The notes: generated by a model not told the origin, from the sequence alone. Shown: positions 33,633-44,086, counted from the stretch's first letter. The stretch: 64,000 nt of DNA from CAZGUX01 sp964529305 (GCA_964529305.1 CAZGUX010000048.1:1-64000); one strand, 5' to 3'. Made by a program: numbers and translations.

Positions 33633-34490
33633 ATGCCCAGCCTGATCGATCTCCGGCGCCGCATCCGTTCGGTCAAGAACACGCAGCAAATAACCAAGGC
33701 CATGAAGCTGGTCTCGGCGGCCAAGCTGCGGAAGGCGCAGGATCGCGTGATCGCGGCTCGGCCGTACTCGGGGCTTTTGCGGGAACTGCTGGCCAACATC
33801 GCCTCAGCGGTCCAGGGAATGGAAGAAGCGAGCGATGCCCTGCTGTCGGTGCGCCCGGAGAAGCGGATCCAACTCGTTCTGATAAGTGGTGAAAAGGGCC
33901 TGGCGGGCTCGTTCAACAGCAACCTGATCAAGGCGGCGCTGACGTTTATCACCGATCGCCCCGACGCGCAGATCGCCTTCGAGCTGATCGGCAAGAAAGG
34001 CCGCGATTTCTTCCGGCGGCGGCCCGTGGACGTGACGGGTGAACTCGTCGGCGCGTTGAACAACGTCAAGTACGCCGACGCGCAGGCGGTGGCGACGGCG
34101 GCGATCACTCGCTTTCGCGCCGAGGAAATCGACGCCGTCTACGTGATGTACAACGAGTTCCGCAGCGTGATGTCCCAGAAGCTGCGGGTAGACCGGATTC
34201 TGCCGGCGGAACTTCCCGAGGGCAAGGGAACCGTCGACTATCTTTACGAGCAGCCGCCGGCGCGACTGCTGGGCACGCTCTTGCCCCGGTATGTCGAAGT
34301 GGCGTTGTTTCAGGCGATGCTCGAATCGGCCGCATCGGAGCACGCCGCGCGCATGACCGCAATGGAAGCGGCCACCAAGAACGCCGGCGAGATGATCGAC
34401 AAGCTCACGCTCTACATGAACCGGGTGCGGCAGGCGAGCATCACCAAGGAAATCATCGAAGTGGTCAGCGGCGCCGCGGCGTCGGAGTAG
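33633..34490 (+). CDS. atpG: ATP synthase gamma subunit
   Basis: A 285-residue central rotor shaft. N-terminal helix LIDLRRRIRSVKNTQQITKA and C-terminal helix with ERMTAMEAATKNA-type core (HAARMTAMEAATKNAGEMID) and LTLYMNRVRQASITKEIIEV are both diagnostic. The Rossmann-like middle contains GLAGSFNSNLIKAA. The ATG lies 3 bases after the atpA stop. Confidence 0.97.
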   Translation: MPSLIDLRRRIRSVKNTQQITKAMKLVSAAKLRKAQDRVIAARPYSGLLRELLANIASAVQGMEEASDALLSVRPEKRIQLVLISGEKGLAGSFNSNLIKAALTFITDRPDAQIAFELIGKKGRDFFRRRPVDVTGELVGALNNVKYADAQAVATAAITRFRAEEIDAVYVMYNEFRSVMSQKLRVDRILPAELPEGKGTVDYLYEQPPARLLGTLLPRYVEVALFQAMLESAASEHAARMTAMEAATKNAGEMIDKLTLYMNRVRQASITKEIIEVVSGAAASE

Positions 34491-34514
34491 TCAGTTAAGG
34501 AATGCGTTAAGAAC

Positions 34515-35966
34515 ATGGCGACAGCAACAGCGCAAGCAATCGGCAAAGTCGTGCAGGTGGCGGGACCCGCGGTGGACTGCGAGTTCCCGGAAGGGCAGAT
34601 CCCGCTGGTCTATACGGCGATCCGGATCACCAGCGAAGGGTTCGACGTCCCGGACCCTATCGACATTATCTGCGAAACGCAGCAGCACATCGGCGAGGGC
34701 CGTATCCGCACGGTAGCGATGCAGCCTACCGAAGGGCTGGTGCGCGGGATGAAAGCGATCAGCTTGGGCGGACCCGTGACGGTTCCGGTCGGGAAACAAA
34801 CCCTCGGCCGCGTGATGAACGTGCTCGGCCAGCCGGTGGACAAGAAGGGGCCGGTGGCGGCGACGACGTTCTACCCGATTCACCGTCCTGCTCCGTCGTT
34901 TGAGGAGCAGTCGACCCAGCTCGAGATGTTCGAGACCGGAATCAAGGTCATCGACCTGCTGGAGCCATACCTTCGGGGCGGCAAGATCGGCCTGTTCGGC
35001 GGCGCCGGAGTCGGCAAGACCGTCATCATCATGGAGTTGATCAACAACATCGCCATGAAGCACGGCGGCGTCTCGGTGTTCGCGGGCGTGGGGGAGCGCA
35101 CTCGCGAGGGCAACGACTTGTGGCTGGAAATGCAGGAATCCGGCGTTGTCGACCCCAACGATTACACCAAGTCGAAGGTGGCGCTGATCTACGGCCAGAT
35201 GACGGAGCCGCCGGGAGCGCGCCTTCGCGTCGGGCTGACCGGCCTCACGGTGGCCGAGTACTTCCGCGACGTCGAGGGACAGGATGTGCTGCTGTTCATC
35301 GACAACATCTTCCGCTTCACGCAAGCGGGTTCGGAAGTCTCGGCGCTGCTGGGACGCATGCCGTCCGCCGTGGGCTACCAACCGAATCTGGCAACGGAGA
35401 TGGGCGAGTTGCAGGAGCGCATCACGTCCACGAACAAGGGTTCCATCACCTCGGTGCAGGCCATCTACGTGCCGGCCGACGACTACACCGATCCGGCTCC
35501 CGCCACGGCGTTCGCCCATCTTGACGCCACCACCAATCTCTCCCGCCAGATTTCGGAGTTGGGAATCTATCCCGCCGTCGACCCGCTGGCGTCGACCTCG
35601 CGCATTCTCGATCCGCGGATCATCGGCGACGCGCACTACGGATGCGCTCAACTCGTAAAGGGAATTCTGCAGCGCTACAAGGACCTCCAGGACATCATCG
35701 CGATTCTGGGCATCGACGAGCTTTCCGAAGAAGACAAGCTGACGGTTTCGCGCGCGCGCAAGATCCAGCGATTCCTGTCCCAGCCGTTCCACGTGGCCGA
35801 GCAGTTCACGGGCTTCAAGGGCCGCTACGTAAAGCTCGAGGATACGATTCGTGGATTCAAGGAAGTCTGTGAAGGCAAGCACGACGACGTGCCGGAGCAG
35901 GCGTTCTACATGCAGGGGACGATCGAAGACGTGTTGGAGCGATCCGCTCAGATCAAGAAGGGCTAG
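34515..35966 (+). CDS. atpD: ATP synthase beta subunit
   Basis: A 483-residue catalytic F1 subunit. Walker A GGAGVGKTVIIMELINNIA (about 155-173), catalytic Glu in GVGERTREGNDLW, Walker B VLLFIDNIFRFTQAGSEVSA and the beta signature with PAVDPLASTSRILD are intact. It catalyses ATP formation from ADP and phosphate with energy from the rotor. The stop codon is immediately followed by the atpC ATG. Confidence 0.98.
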   Translation: MATATAQAIGKVVQVAGPAVDCEFPEGQIPLVYTAIRITSEGFDVPDPIDIICETQQHIGEGRIRTVAMQPTEGLVRGMKAISLGGPVTVPVGKQTLGRVMNVLGQPVDKKGPVAATTFYPIHRPAPSFEEQSTQLEMFETGIKVIDLLEPYLRGGKIGLFGGAGVGKTVIIMELINNIAMKHGGVSVFAGVGERTREGNDLWLEMQESGVVDPNDYTKSKVALIYGQMTEPPGARLRVGLTGLTVAEYFRDVEGQDVLLFIDNIFRFTQAGSEVSALLGRMPSAVGYQPNLATEMGELQERITSTNKGSITSVQAIYVPADDYTDPAPATAFAHLDATTNLSRQISELGIYPAVDPLASTSRILDPRIIGDAHYGCAQLVKGILQRYKDLQDIIAILGIDELSEEDKLTVSRARKIQRFLSQPFHVAEQFTGFKGRYVKLEDTIRGFKEVCEGKHDDVPEQAFYMQGTIEDVLERSAQIKKG

Positions 35967-36374
35967 ATGGCCGAGACGTTCGAACTCGAAATTGCCACGC
36001 CCGACCGGCTGGTGCTGAAGGAGCAAGTCAGCGAAGCGCAGATCCCGGGGAAGGACGGCTTTCTGGGGGTGTTGGCCGGGCACGCGCCGTTGCTCTCGGA
36101 ACTCGCTTGCGGCATGCTGAGCTACGTCGCCGAAGGCCGGACTCATTACATGGCCATCCATCGGGGCTTTGTCGAGGTAATGCCGGGGAAAACCCGCGTC
36201 CTGGCCGAAACCGCGGAACGCGCCGATGAGATTGACGTCGCCCGGGCGCAGGCCTCGTTGGAGCGCGCCCAGAAGCGTTTGGGCGACCTGACTCCCGGCA
36301 TCGACATGTCTCGCGCCTTGAACGCTCTCGAACGCGCACAGGCGCGGATCGAGACCGTCCGGCACAAGCAATAA
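35967..36374 (+). CDS. atpC: ATP synthase epsilon subunit
   Basis: A 135-residue rotor-foot subunit that inhibits ATP hydrolysis. The beta-sandwich N-domain shows FELEIATPDRLVLKEQVSEA, IPGKDGFLGVLAGHAPLLSE and a C-terminal helical hairpin (about 88-133; ASLERAQKRLGDL). The last gene of the operon; subunits a and c (atpB, atpE) are not found before or after it in the window. Confidence 0.95.
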   Translation: MAETFELEIATPDRLVLKEQVSEAQIPGKDGFLGVLAGHAPLLSELACGMLSYVAEGRTHYMAIHRGFVEVMPGKTRVLAETAERADEIDVARAQASLERAQKRLGDLTPGIDMSRALNALERAQARIETVRHKQ

Positions 36375-36393
36375 TCCCTGCGATAATAGGGTC

Positions 36394-36777
36394 ATGCACA
36401 AAGCGCTGCTGTTGGTTGGATCGCTTTTGCTGGGCTCGCTTCTGGCTCAGGCCGAGGAAGGGATGACCGCTCTCCGGATCAAGGTCACCACGCACAGCGG
36501 CCGCCCGGTTGACCGCGCCAGCGTGATCGTACGGTTTGTCGAAGGCCGTTCCGTCGCCAAGCTTGGCAAGAAGATCATGACGTCCTGGGAACTCCGAACC
36601 AACCAGGACGGCATCGCGCGGATTCCGCCCATCCCGCAGGGCAAGATTCGCGTTCAGGTGGTTGCGAAGGGCTTCCAGACGTTCGGCGAGTTCATCCAGG
36701 TGGATGAAGAAGAAAAGCTGATCGAAGTGAAGCTGAATCCTCCGCAGCCGCAGTACTCGTCACATCAGGAGAAGTAG
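36394..36777 (+). CDS. Secreted carboxypeptidase-regulatory-like (CNA-B fold) protein
   Basis: A 127-residue exported protein with signal peptide MHKALLLVGSLLLGSLLAQA. The mature part is a single Ig-like beta-sandwich of the carboxypeptidase D regulatory type: LRIKVTTHSGRPVDRASVIV, TNQDGIARIPPIPQGKIRVQ, VVAKGFQTFGEFIQVDEEEK. Such domains are abundant in acidobacterial secreted and TonB-linked proteins. It starts 19 bases after atpC and may be read through from it; a link to ATP synthesis is not implied. Confidence 0.7.
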   Translation: MHKALLLVGSLLLGSLLAQAEEGMTALRIKVTTHSGRPVDRASVIVRFVEGRSVAKLGKKIMTSWELRTNQDGIARIPPIPQGKIRVQVVAKGFQTFGEFIQVDEEEKLIEVKLNPPQPQYSSHQEK

Positions 36778-36822
36778 GTAGCGGGTCGCTCCTCCAGGTA
36801 CCGCGAATCACGTTGGAAACCT

Positions 36823-37182
36823 TCACCTCCAACTGGCGAGGAACTCGACCTGATTTCGCATTCTCGCAACAGTGACCGCAGCGCGTAGGCGCAGCAAGCG
36901 CCGCAACTGCTCTCCCACTCCCTCTTGCTGCCGCGCAAGAATGATACCGGCGTGGTCCTTGCCGGAGCGGGTCCACTCCGTGTGCAGCCGATAGAAGTCG
37001 CCGACATTGTACGTGAAGAGAACGCAATCCAACTCAGTAGCGTAAGCCAACTGTTCGGCGTCGGTCCTTTCCGTCAGGCCTGCATCCCTGACAGTGACTA
37101 CGGTGACACCACGGGCTCGCAGTGCCATGACCAGACGATGGTTCATCGCATCCTCGTCGAAGTAGAGCTTGATCTGATTCAC
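36823..37182 (-). CDS. DUF5615 PIN-like protein, putative toxin
   Basis: A 119-residue PIN-like protein of the DUF5615 group, usually paired with DUF433. Acidic residues expected for a PIN nuclease are seen in YFDEDAMNHRLVMALRARG, VTVRDAGLTERTDAEQLAYA and VLFTYNVGDFYRL. Thought to be the toxin (an RNase) of a VapBC-like module, though activity has rarely been tested. The start overlaps the end of the DUF433 gene by 4 bases. Confidence 0.8.
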   Translation of the reverse strand: MNQIKLYFDEDAMNHRLVMALRARGVTVVTVRDAGLTERTDAEQLAYATELDCVLFTYNVGDFYRLHTEWTRSGKDHAGIILARQQEGVGEQLRRLLRLRAAVTVARMRNQVEFLASWR

Positions 37183-37475
37183 CTGTGAGGTTCAGCGCTG
37201 TGTTCTCGCTCGAGAGCTTCGGTCGCCCGCTCTTCGGCGGCCAGGTCCGCGTCGATTTCCGCCTGGTTGGCGTAATAGTACGCCAAGGCCGCGTGGACCT
37301 GCGCCAGCGTAAGGTGCCCACCGAACGTCTGGACAACCTCTTCCGGAATCTGACCCATGTTGTGCCACTGGGCGATTCTTCGAACCGAGACGCCGGTCCC
37401 GGCAACACACGGTCTGCCACCGCGAATGTCGGGGCGGCGGGAAATCAAGCTGCCGATTTCCGTCACGGTTGCCAT
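37179..37475 (-). CDS. DUF433 protein, putative antitoxin
   Basis: A 98-residue DUF433 protein with a winged-helix-type DNA-binding fold. Seen: ISRRPDIRGGRPCVAGTGVS, VRRIAQWHNMGQIPEEVVQT and LTLAQVHAALAYYYANQAEI. ATG 37475 is preferred over TTG 37484. A TATACT -10 box at 37484-37489 lies only 8 bases ahead, implying a very short leader. Forms a bicistronic pair with the DUF5615 gene and probably represses it. Confidence 0.8.
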   Translation of the reverse strand: MATVTEIGSLISRRPDIRGGRPCVAGTGVSVRRIAQWHNMGQIPEEVVQTFGGHLTLAQVHAALAYYYANQAEIDADLAAEERATEALEREHSAEPHR

Positions 37476-37494
37476 CGGTTCCAAGTATATCGCG

Positions 37495-38514
37495 CTACTT
37501 TGGCGCGCCGCGAGGTCTGGCGGTCGACAGGCTTCGCGTTTCGGCGGGCGCCTGAGCCACTCGACTATCTGCCGGCAGCGGCCGGTGCGATTTCCGCTGA
37601 ACCAGCACCCGGTACGACTCGCCCATCCCGAATAGTAACGTCTTCAGTTGCTGCCGGAGTTGGCTCTTGCCGCCGAGCACTGCTGCGAACTCGTCGTCGC
37701 GGCCGGCGTCGAGGGTGAACTGGGCCAGTGTTCCCAGCGATACGAACTCGAGGCCCGCCCGAGTGCCGTACTCGATCAGAGCATCGAATGCGACATGCGC
37801 GGTGATGTCGCGCTCGCCGGGCGAATCCAGGACGTCCGGGGTTGCCTGGTGCCGCCGGTAGCTCATCAGCGTGCCGTCGGGGAAGCGAAGAGACTCGCGG
37901 GCGGTGTAGCCGTAATCGATCGCAACGTGGAAGCCCTCGGTCATCGCTCCGGCGATGCGTTCGATCCACTGGACGGCGGCCCAGCTGACCTCCGCGCTGT
38001 GGTGCAGATGAGGGACGTAGCGCGCCAGATACTCGCGCGTCCGGTCGTCCGCGTCCGCACCTTCCGTCCACACAAAACCACCGTCCCAGCCGACGAGCGC
38101 TTCCACGACCCGGCCGTCCCTCGAAAACACGCGATCGACCGGCAGAGCATCGAAGAACTCATTGGAAAACACGACGCCACGGATCGCTGACGGAAGCGCT
38201 CCGCGGTCGATGTCGACCGGCACATAGTGGAACCCTCCGAGGCCCTCGGCCATTTCCGCCCGGCCCGCCCCCAGTTCCACGACGTGGAACGGTTCTCCGA
38301 TCTGTGAGCGCCATGCTTCCAGATGTTTCGCCACGATCCGGCCGAACACCGGTTGAACCTGCTCGGCGGTGAAGAAGTCGCCGCGCCGGCCGAAGCGGTC
38401 GCGGCGATAGTAGCCGTGCTCCGGGTGGTAGAGCGCCGCCTCCATGAAGTGGCGGAAGGGAATCGGTCCGTCCCGGCGGATGCGGTCGCGGAGGATCTCG
38501 GCAAGCGGGGTCAT
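37495..38514 (-). CDS. MidA/NDUFAF7-family SAM-dependent methyltransferase
   Basis: A 339-residue class I methyltransferase of the DUF185 family; eukaryotic members methylate an Arg of complex I subunit NDUFS2. Seen: IPFRHFMEAALYHPEHGYYR, GRRGDFFTAEQVQPVFG, the SAM loop HVVELGAGRAEMAEGL (about 76-92), VFSNEFFDALPVDRV and IDYGYTARE. The bacterial substrate is unknown. Its start overlaps the stop of the 89-residue gene upstream (ATGA), so the two form an operon. Confidence 0.85.
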   Translation of the reverse strand: MTPLAEILRDRIRRDGPIPFRHFMEAALYHPEHGYYRRDRFGRRGDFFTAEQVQPVFGRIVAKHLEAWRSQIGEPFHVVELGAGRAEMAEGLGGFHYVPVDIDRGALPSAIRGVVFSNEFFDALPVDRVFSRDGRVVEALVGWDGGFVWTEGADADDRTREYLARYVPHLHHSAEVSWAAVQWIERIAGAMTEGFHVAIDYGYTARESLRFPDGTLMSYRRHQATPDVLDSPGERDITAHVAFDALIEYGTRAGLEFVSLGTLAQFTLDAGRDDEFAAVLGGKSQLRQQLKTLLFGMGESYRVLVQRKSHRPLPADSRVAQAPAETRSLSTARPRGAPK

Positions 38515-38780
38515 TGGTCGCGGCTTTGGGGGGTGCGGAGGAACATCTCGACCAGGTAGTCGTGCAGGCAGTCGTACAGGTACTTCTGAAACGTCCAGGG
38601 GAACTGCGGATGCTCGATGTCGCGGGGGTGAACGGGCGCGATATAGGTGTGCAGGCCGAGCGATTTCTCCTTGACCTCGATCAACAGTTCCACCTGTCCG
38701 TTGCGCTCCCGCGCGTCGAAGCCAACCAGGGCGTGATCGTACCGGGCCAGTTCGGCGCGTACCCGATCCAGGGAATCCAC
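38511..38780 (-). CDS. Hypothetical protein (89 aa) upstream of MidA-like gene
   Basis: Unrecognised 89-residue protein starting at GTG 38780. It has a beta-rich centre (HALVGFDARERNGQVELLIE) and a Pro/Trp/Tyr-rich end (HPQFPWTFQKYLYDCLHDYL). The length and composition are consistent with a real cytoplasmic protein conserved beside the methyltransferase. It is divergent from the gene at 38804, with only about 23 bases between the starts. Confidence 0.55.
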   Translation of the reverse strand: MDSLDRVRAELARYDHALVGFDARERNGQVELLIEVKEKSLGLHTYIAPVHPRDIEHPQFPWTFQKYLYDCLHDYLVEMFLRTPQSRDQ

Positions 38781-38803
38781 GCCCCTATGCTAGCTTGAAG
38801 TCG

Positions 38804-39394
38804 ATGACGGAAACGGGGCGCATCGTTCGCGTCAAGCTGTCGAGCGAGGACGCGGGTTCCATCGCCCTGACGCAGGTAGTGGTGCGCGAGATGCCGTTGA
38901 CGGAACTGGTCGACCAGATCGTCGCGCAGGCGGGAAAGGACGAGGCGCGCCTGCGCGAACTCCTGTTGCGGGGCACCGTGGTCAGCGGCGGAACGCGCTT
39001 TCGCTGGCAAGGGTGGGAGGAAGACGCCGCGAGCGCTGGACGCCTGTTGGCCGGATACCCCGATCCGGACCCGGAGCGGCCCTTCTCGGCGGCGGCGGCG
39101 GTCCGGGCGATTCTCACCGCCCCGGCACGCCAGATCGAGATCAGCAAAGAAGCCGGGACCGCCCTGCGCCTGCTGCGCCGCCGTTCGTTCTGGGAGTGCC
39201 TGGTAGACCTGGAGGGCCCTTTCCGGTACGTCGACTACTCGTACCGGCTTCGCGCGGACCGCTACCGGATGGACGTGCCGGCGGAGCAGCGGGCCAGGAT
39301 TCGCGATGCCGCGGCGCTGCTCAAATACGGCGGACTGGCCGAGCAGGTCCGGCAGTTGGCCTTAGAATCCGTCGAGTTCCACACCAACCGCTGA
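38804..39394 (+). CDS. Hypothetical protein (196 aa)
   Basis: Unrecognised cytoplasmic protein of about 196 residues, starting at ATG 38804 (TTG 38795 is an alternative). It has charged helical character throughout: VVREMPLTELVDQIVAQAGK, LRELLLRGTVVSGGTRFRWQ, RRRSFWECLVDLEGPFRYVD, YRMDVPAEQRARIRDAAALL. No membrane span or catalytic motif. The next gene, purS, begins 85 bases later with its own -10 box. Confidence 0.55.
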   Translation: MTETGRIVRVKLSSEDAGSIALTQVVVREMPLTELVDQIVAQAGKDEARLRELLLRGTVVSGGTRFRWQGWEEDAASAGRLLAGYPDPDPERPFSAAAAVRAILTAPARQIEISKEAGTALRLLRRRSFWECLVDLEGPFRYVDYSYRLRADRYRMDVPAEQRARIRDAAALLKYGGLAEQVRQLALESVEFHTNR

Positions 39395-39464
39395 CCCGGA
39401 ATACAGTTCTTCGACACTCCCGCCGATCAAAGAGCAAACAGGCCGGCGGACTCGGGCCGGCCGC

Positions 39465-39470
39465 TATAAT
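39465..39470 (+). promoter_or_regulatory. Consensus -10 box ahead of purS
   Basis: A perfect TATAAT sits 15 bases before the purS ATG, placing the transcription start near 39477 and leaving almost no leader. GGGGAG (39473-39478) would be the ribosome binding site. No good -35 is seen at 16-18 bases upstream. Confidence 0.45.
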
Positions 39471-39479
39471 ACGGGGAGC

Positions 39480-39725
39480 ATGAAGGCCCGGGTGTTCGTT
39501 TCATTCAAGCCGACGGTTCTGGATCCGCAAGGGCAGGCCGTACGGTCCGCCCTGCACAGTCTGGGCTTCGACCACGTCGCCGAGGTTCGGCAGGGAAAGT
39601 ACTTCGAGATCGCTCTTTCCGGAGGTCTGACGCCGGAACAGGCGCAGGCTCAACTGGATGCAATGTCGCGGGATGTTTTGACCAACCCGGTGATCGAAGA
39701 CTACCGGTTTGAATTGATCGAATGA
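39480..39725 (+). CDS. purS: Phosphoribosylformylglycinamidine synthase subunit PurS
   Basis: An 81-residue small subunit of FGAM synthase, which bridges PurL and PurQ in the fourth step of purine synthesis. Seen: KARVFVSFKPTVLDPQGQAV, LHSLGFDHVAEVRQGKYFEI, LTNPVIEDYRFELIE. Length is normal. PurQ and PurL are not adjacent here, which is less usual. The next gene is glmS, 20 bases downstream; both use glutamine-derived nitrogen. Confidence 0.93.
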   Translation: MKARVFVSFKPTVLDPQGQAVRSALHSLGFDHVAEVRQGKYFEIALSGGLTPEQAQAQLDAMSRDVLTNPVIEDYRFELIE

Positions 39726-39745
39726 TCAGAACCTGAACGAACCAT

Positions 39746-41589
<1,844 letters not shown>

Positions 41590-41593
<4 letters not shown>

Positions 41594-42036
41594 AACACGC
41601 AATCACCCGGTTGGAGATTCCCACCCAAGGGAAAGGTCTGTACGACATCACCCCCCGCGTCGTGGGATGGGCTCGCGGACTCGCCATCGACACGGGACTG
41701 TTGACCGTATTTGTGCAGCACACCTCCGCCTCGCTCGTGATCCAGGAGAACGCAGACCCCGACGTGGTGGAGGATTTGAAGACGTTCTTCTCACGGCTGG
41801 TTCCGGACGACACAAAGCTATACCGGCACACCATCGAGGGTCCTGACGATATGCCGGCCCACATCCGCGCGGCGCTGACGGCGACCCAGCTTTCGATCCC
41901 GATCTCCTCGGGCTGGCCGATGTTGGGCAACTGGCAGGGGATCTACCTGTTTGAGCATCGAACATCGGCCCACCGGCGGAGCGTCGTCCTGCACGCGAGC
42001 GGGGAAACGGCGGCAAGTCCGGCGGCGCCGGCGTAG
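41590..42036 (+). CDS. YjbQ/UPF0047 family protein
   Basis: A 148-residue protein of the UPF0047 family. Start ATG 41590 lies in the ATGA overlap with glmS. Conserved features: VFVQHTSASLVIQENADPDV (about 38-57), HTIEGPDDMPAHIRAALTAT, GWPMLGNWQGIYLFEHR. Some members show weak thiamin-phosphate synthase activity in vitro; the real role is unclear. His and Asp residues may bind metal. Confidence 0.88.
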
Positions 42037-42082
42037 ACACGTTCGTCTCCACGGTGAATGACATTGGCGAGCGGGCCCTGGT

Positions 42083-42646
42083 TCAGTCGCTGGCTCGGAC
42101 TTCGGCCAGCCTCGCGCGGAGAGGTTCCAGCAACCCGGCCTCGATCTCCGGCGTGATCAGGCCTACTGCGTCGAGATCCTGGACGTGGACGCGGTCCTTC
42201 AGGCGATAGCTGGTCAGTTTCATGTGAACCAGGTCGACGACTGGCGCCAGAAGCACACCTTCTTCGGTTGATGCCGGCGGGGAATCGGGAACAGCTTCGA
42301 CATACTCGGGCCGAACCTTCTCGTTCAGAAATACCAGGTGCACCGCCGAACGAGCCTTGGGCCGGTCTGCCTCCACGAGCATATCGACGCCGGCCACATG
42401 GCGATAGTGCCAACCTACCCGGGAAGCCGCCGCAAGGACCGCGGGAAGATCCTTGCGATAGATGGCGGCGTCGACATCGGAAGTCAGCCGCGCCCGCAGC
42501 GGATCCCGTTCAGACACATGGATGAAAACCGCGAGGCCTCCGACGATGCGGTAAGGAATCCCCGCGGTACTGAGAATTCGATGCAGTTGCTGCAGTCGCT
42601 CAAAGAGTTGTTCCACGTGGGTGTCGTAGGCTGTGGCCGTCAACAT
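42083..42646 (-). CDS. Nucleotidyltransferase-fold protein
   Basis: A 187-residue protein with a minimal nucleotidyltransferase-like core: YRIVGGLAVFIHVSER (about 31-46) and SDVDAAIYRKDLPAVLAAA, followed by VHLVFLNEKVRPEY. The G-G...D-x-D pattern resembles AbiEii/DUF6036-type or MNT-like nucleotidyltransferases, often toxin parts of two-gene modules. No partner antitoxin gene is adjacent. The C-terminal half is helical (VDLVHMKLTSYRLKDRVHVQ). Substrate unknown. Confidence 0.6.
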   Translation of the reverse strand: MLTATAYDTHVEQLFERLQQLHRILSTAGIPYRIVGGLAVFIHVSERDPLRARLTSDVDAAIYRKDLPAVLAAASRVGWHYRHVAGVDMLVEADRPKARSAVHLVFLNEKVRPEYVEAVPDSPPASTEEGVLLAPVVDLVHMKLTSYRLKDRVHVQDLDAVGLITPEIEAGLLEPLRARLAEVRASD

Positions 42647-42708
42647 CGGGGGTGCAACACCATTCTTTCATGATTTGTGTCACACCCGTTCTGCTCCCGA
42701 AGGCCCGG

Positions 42709-43659
42709 CTATGCCAGCGGAATACGGCTGGCGTTCGCCCCTAGCCACGCTTCGAACGTCTCGAGCGCAGGGTTCAGCGCACGGGTTTGATCGACACTTC
42801 GCGCCCCGCAGAACGCTTCGTTGAAATCGTGCTTGAACTGAAACATGTTGCCCAAATCGTCGGCGCCGGGGAAGCCGAACGAACGATAGACCGCGGGCGG
42901 CACCGCGTGGTAAACCACCTCTTCGCCCAGGGCGCGGCTGAACGCGGACGCCATTTCCGAGCCCGTCAGGTGTTCGCCCGCGACGCCCAGGGTCTTGCCG
43001 AAGAACTCCGGGCCGCTCTGGAAAATTCCGTAGGCGCAGCGGCCGATATCCTCGGCGGCAATGCCCGGCAACTTCCGGTCGCCCATCGGCAGCGTGATCC
43101 CGAGTTTGCCATCGGGCCCTTTCCGCGGGCCCATGCCGAAGTTGATGAAATTGTCCCAGTAAAACGACGTCAGCAGCAGCGTCACCGGCAGGCCCGGGTC
43201 CGTGAAGTAGCGGTCGGATTCGCCCTTGGCATCGAAATGAGGGACCTTATACTTGCCGTGAAGCGTGGGCATGCGGTCATCGTCGAGCGGAACCCACTTG
43301 CGGGTGTCCTCCAGGGTCGACCAGATGACGTGTTGAAGGCCCGCCTTGCCGGCGGCGCCCGCCAGGGCCGCGGCTTGCGCTTTCTCCCTCTCGGGCGAGA
43401 AGTGGTCCCAGAAGAACGTCACGCAAAACGCGCCATACGCGCCGGTGAACGCTCGTTCCAGGCTGGCCGGGTCATCGACACTGGCGGATACCACCTCCGC
43501 GCCTAGCGCGGCCAGCGCTTTGGCCTTGTCAGACCCGGCATCCCGGGTGATCGCTCGCGCCGCGAATCCTCCCTCCGGGTCGTTGAGGATGGCGCGCACC
43601 AATCCTCCCCCTTGCGCGCCGGTGGCGCCCACCACGGCAATCGTCTTCTTTTCTGGCAT
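42709..43659 (-). CDS. NmrA-like NAD(P)-binding protein
   Basis: A 316-residue atypical short-chain dehydrogenase of the NmrA/HSCARG group. Dinucleotide-binding loop IAVVGATGAQGGGLVRAIL (about 6-24); also LERAFTGAYGAFCVTFFWDH, GLQHVIWSTLEDTRKWVP, KYKVPHFDAKGESDRYF and VTLLLTSFYWDNF. The catalytic YxxxK is not in the usual form, consistent with redox-sensing relatives. A weak GGGAGAAC site precedes ATG 43659. Its 5' flank contains the group II intron scar. Confidence 0.8.
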   Translation of the reverse strand: MPEKKTIAVVGATGAQGGGLVRAILNDPEGGFAARAITRDAGSDKAKALAALGAEVVSASVDDPASLERAFTGAYGAFCVTFFWDHFSPEREKAQAAALAGAAGKAGLQHVIWSTLEDTRKWVPLDDDRMPTLHGKYKVPHFDAKGESDRYFTDPGLPVTLLLTSFYWDNFINFGMGPRKGPDGKLGITLPMGDRKLPGIAAEDIGRCAYGIFQSGPEFFGKTLGVAGEHLTGSEMASAFSRALGEEVVYHAVPPAVYRSFGFPGADDLGNMFQFKHDFNEAFCGARSVDQTRALNPALETFEAWLGANASRIPLA

Positions 43660-43765
43660 GAAGTTCTCCCTTTGAAAGCCTTCCTTTGCGATCGACCGGC
43701 ATCACCACACTCGGCTTCTATTCTGCCCTGACATCTCATTCGCGAGCCCTCGCTCAGTCGCAAGC

Positions 43766-44086
43766 GTCGCGGTAGGGATGACTGCCACCAGCCCCCCCCC
43801 GCACGGACCCGGACTCGAGCGTTACCGCACACGGTTCTTACCTTGGATGTGCCCCCACGCGGCTGGCGTCGAATCGAGCGTCCGGCAACTCCTGGACCAG
43901 GTGCGGAGTCGGTAGCCAGGCGTCGAACAACTTCCCCAGCTTCTCCCAGGTGGGCCGGCGCCGGCTGCGCCGTTTGAGCGCATCATACCAGAATCCGACC
44001 ATTACCCCTCCTCGATCACCCCCGCGTCGAGCCATTTCTGGATGCGCCGCGCGAGTCTCGAATCGGCTATCCGTCGCCCGCGCCAT
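43766..44086 (-). mobile_element. Group II intron remnant (RT fragments plus RNA 3' end)
   Basis: On the minus strand, RLARRIQKWLDAGVIEEG followed by a stop at 44002 matches the reverse transcriptase of bacterial group II introns. Directly after, FWYDALKRRSRRRPTWEKL ... ARFDASRVGAHPR (43838-44002) matches the C-terminal end of the same proteins. About 200 central residues are missing. After the TAA stop come GAACCGTGTGCGGTAACG and GGGTCCGTGCGGGGGGG, typical of domain V of these introns, then CCCTACCGCGAC, a typical intron 3' end at 43766. The 5' part is gone. It overlaps or abuts the start of the FUSC gene. Confidence 0.75.
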
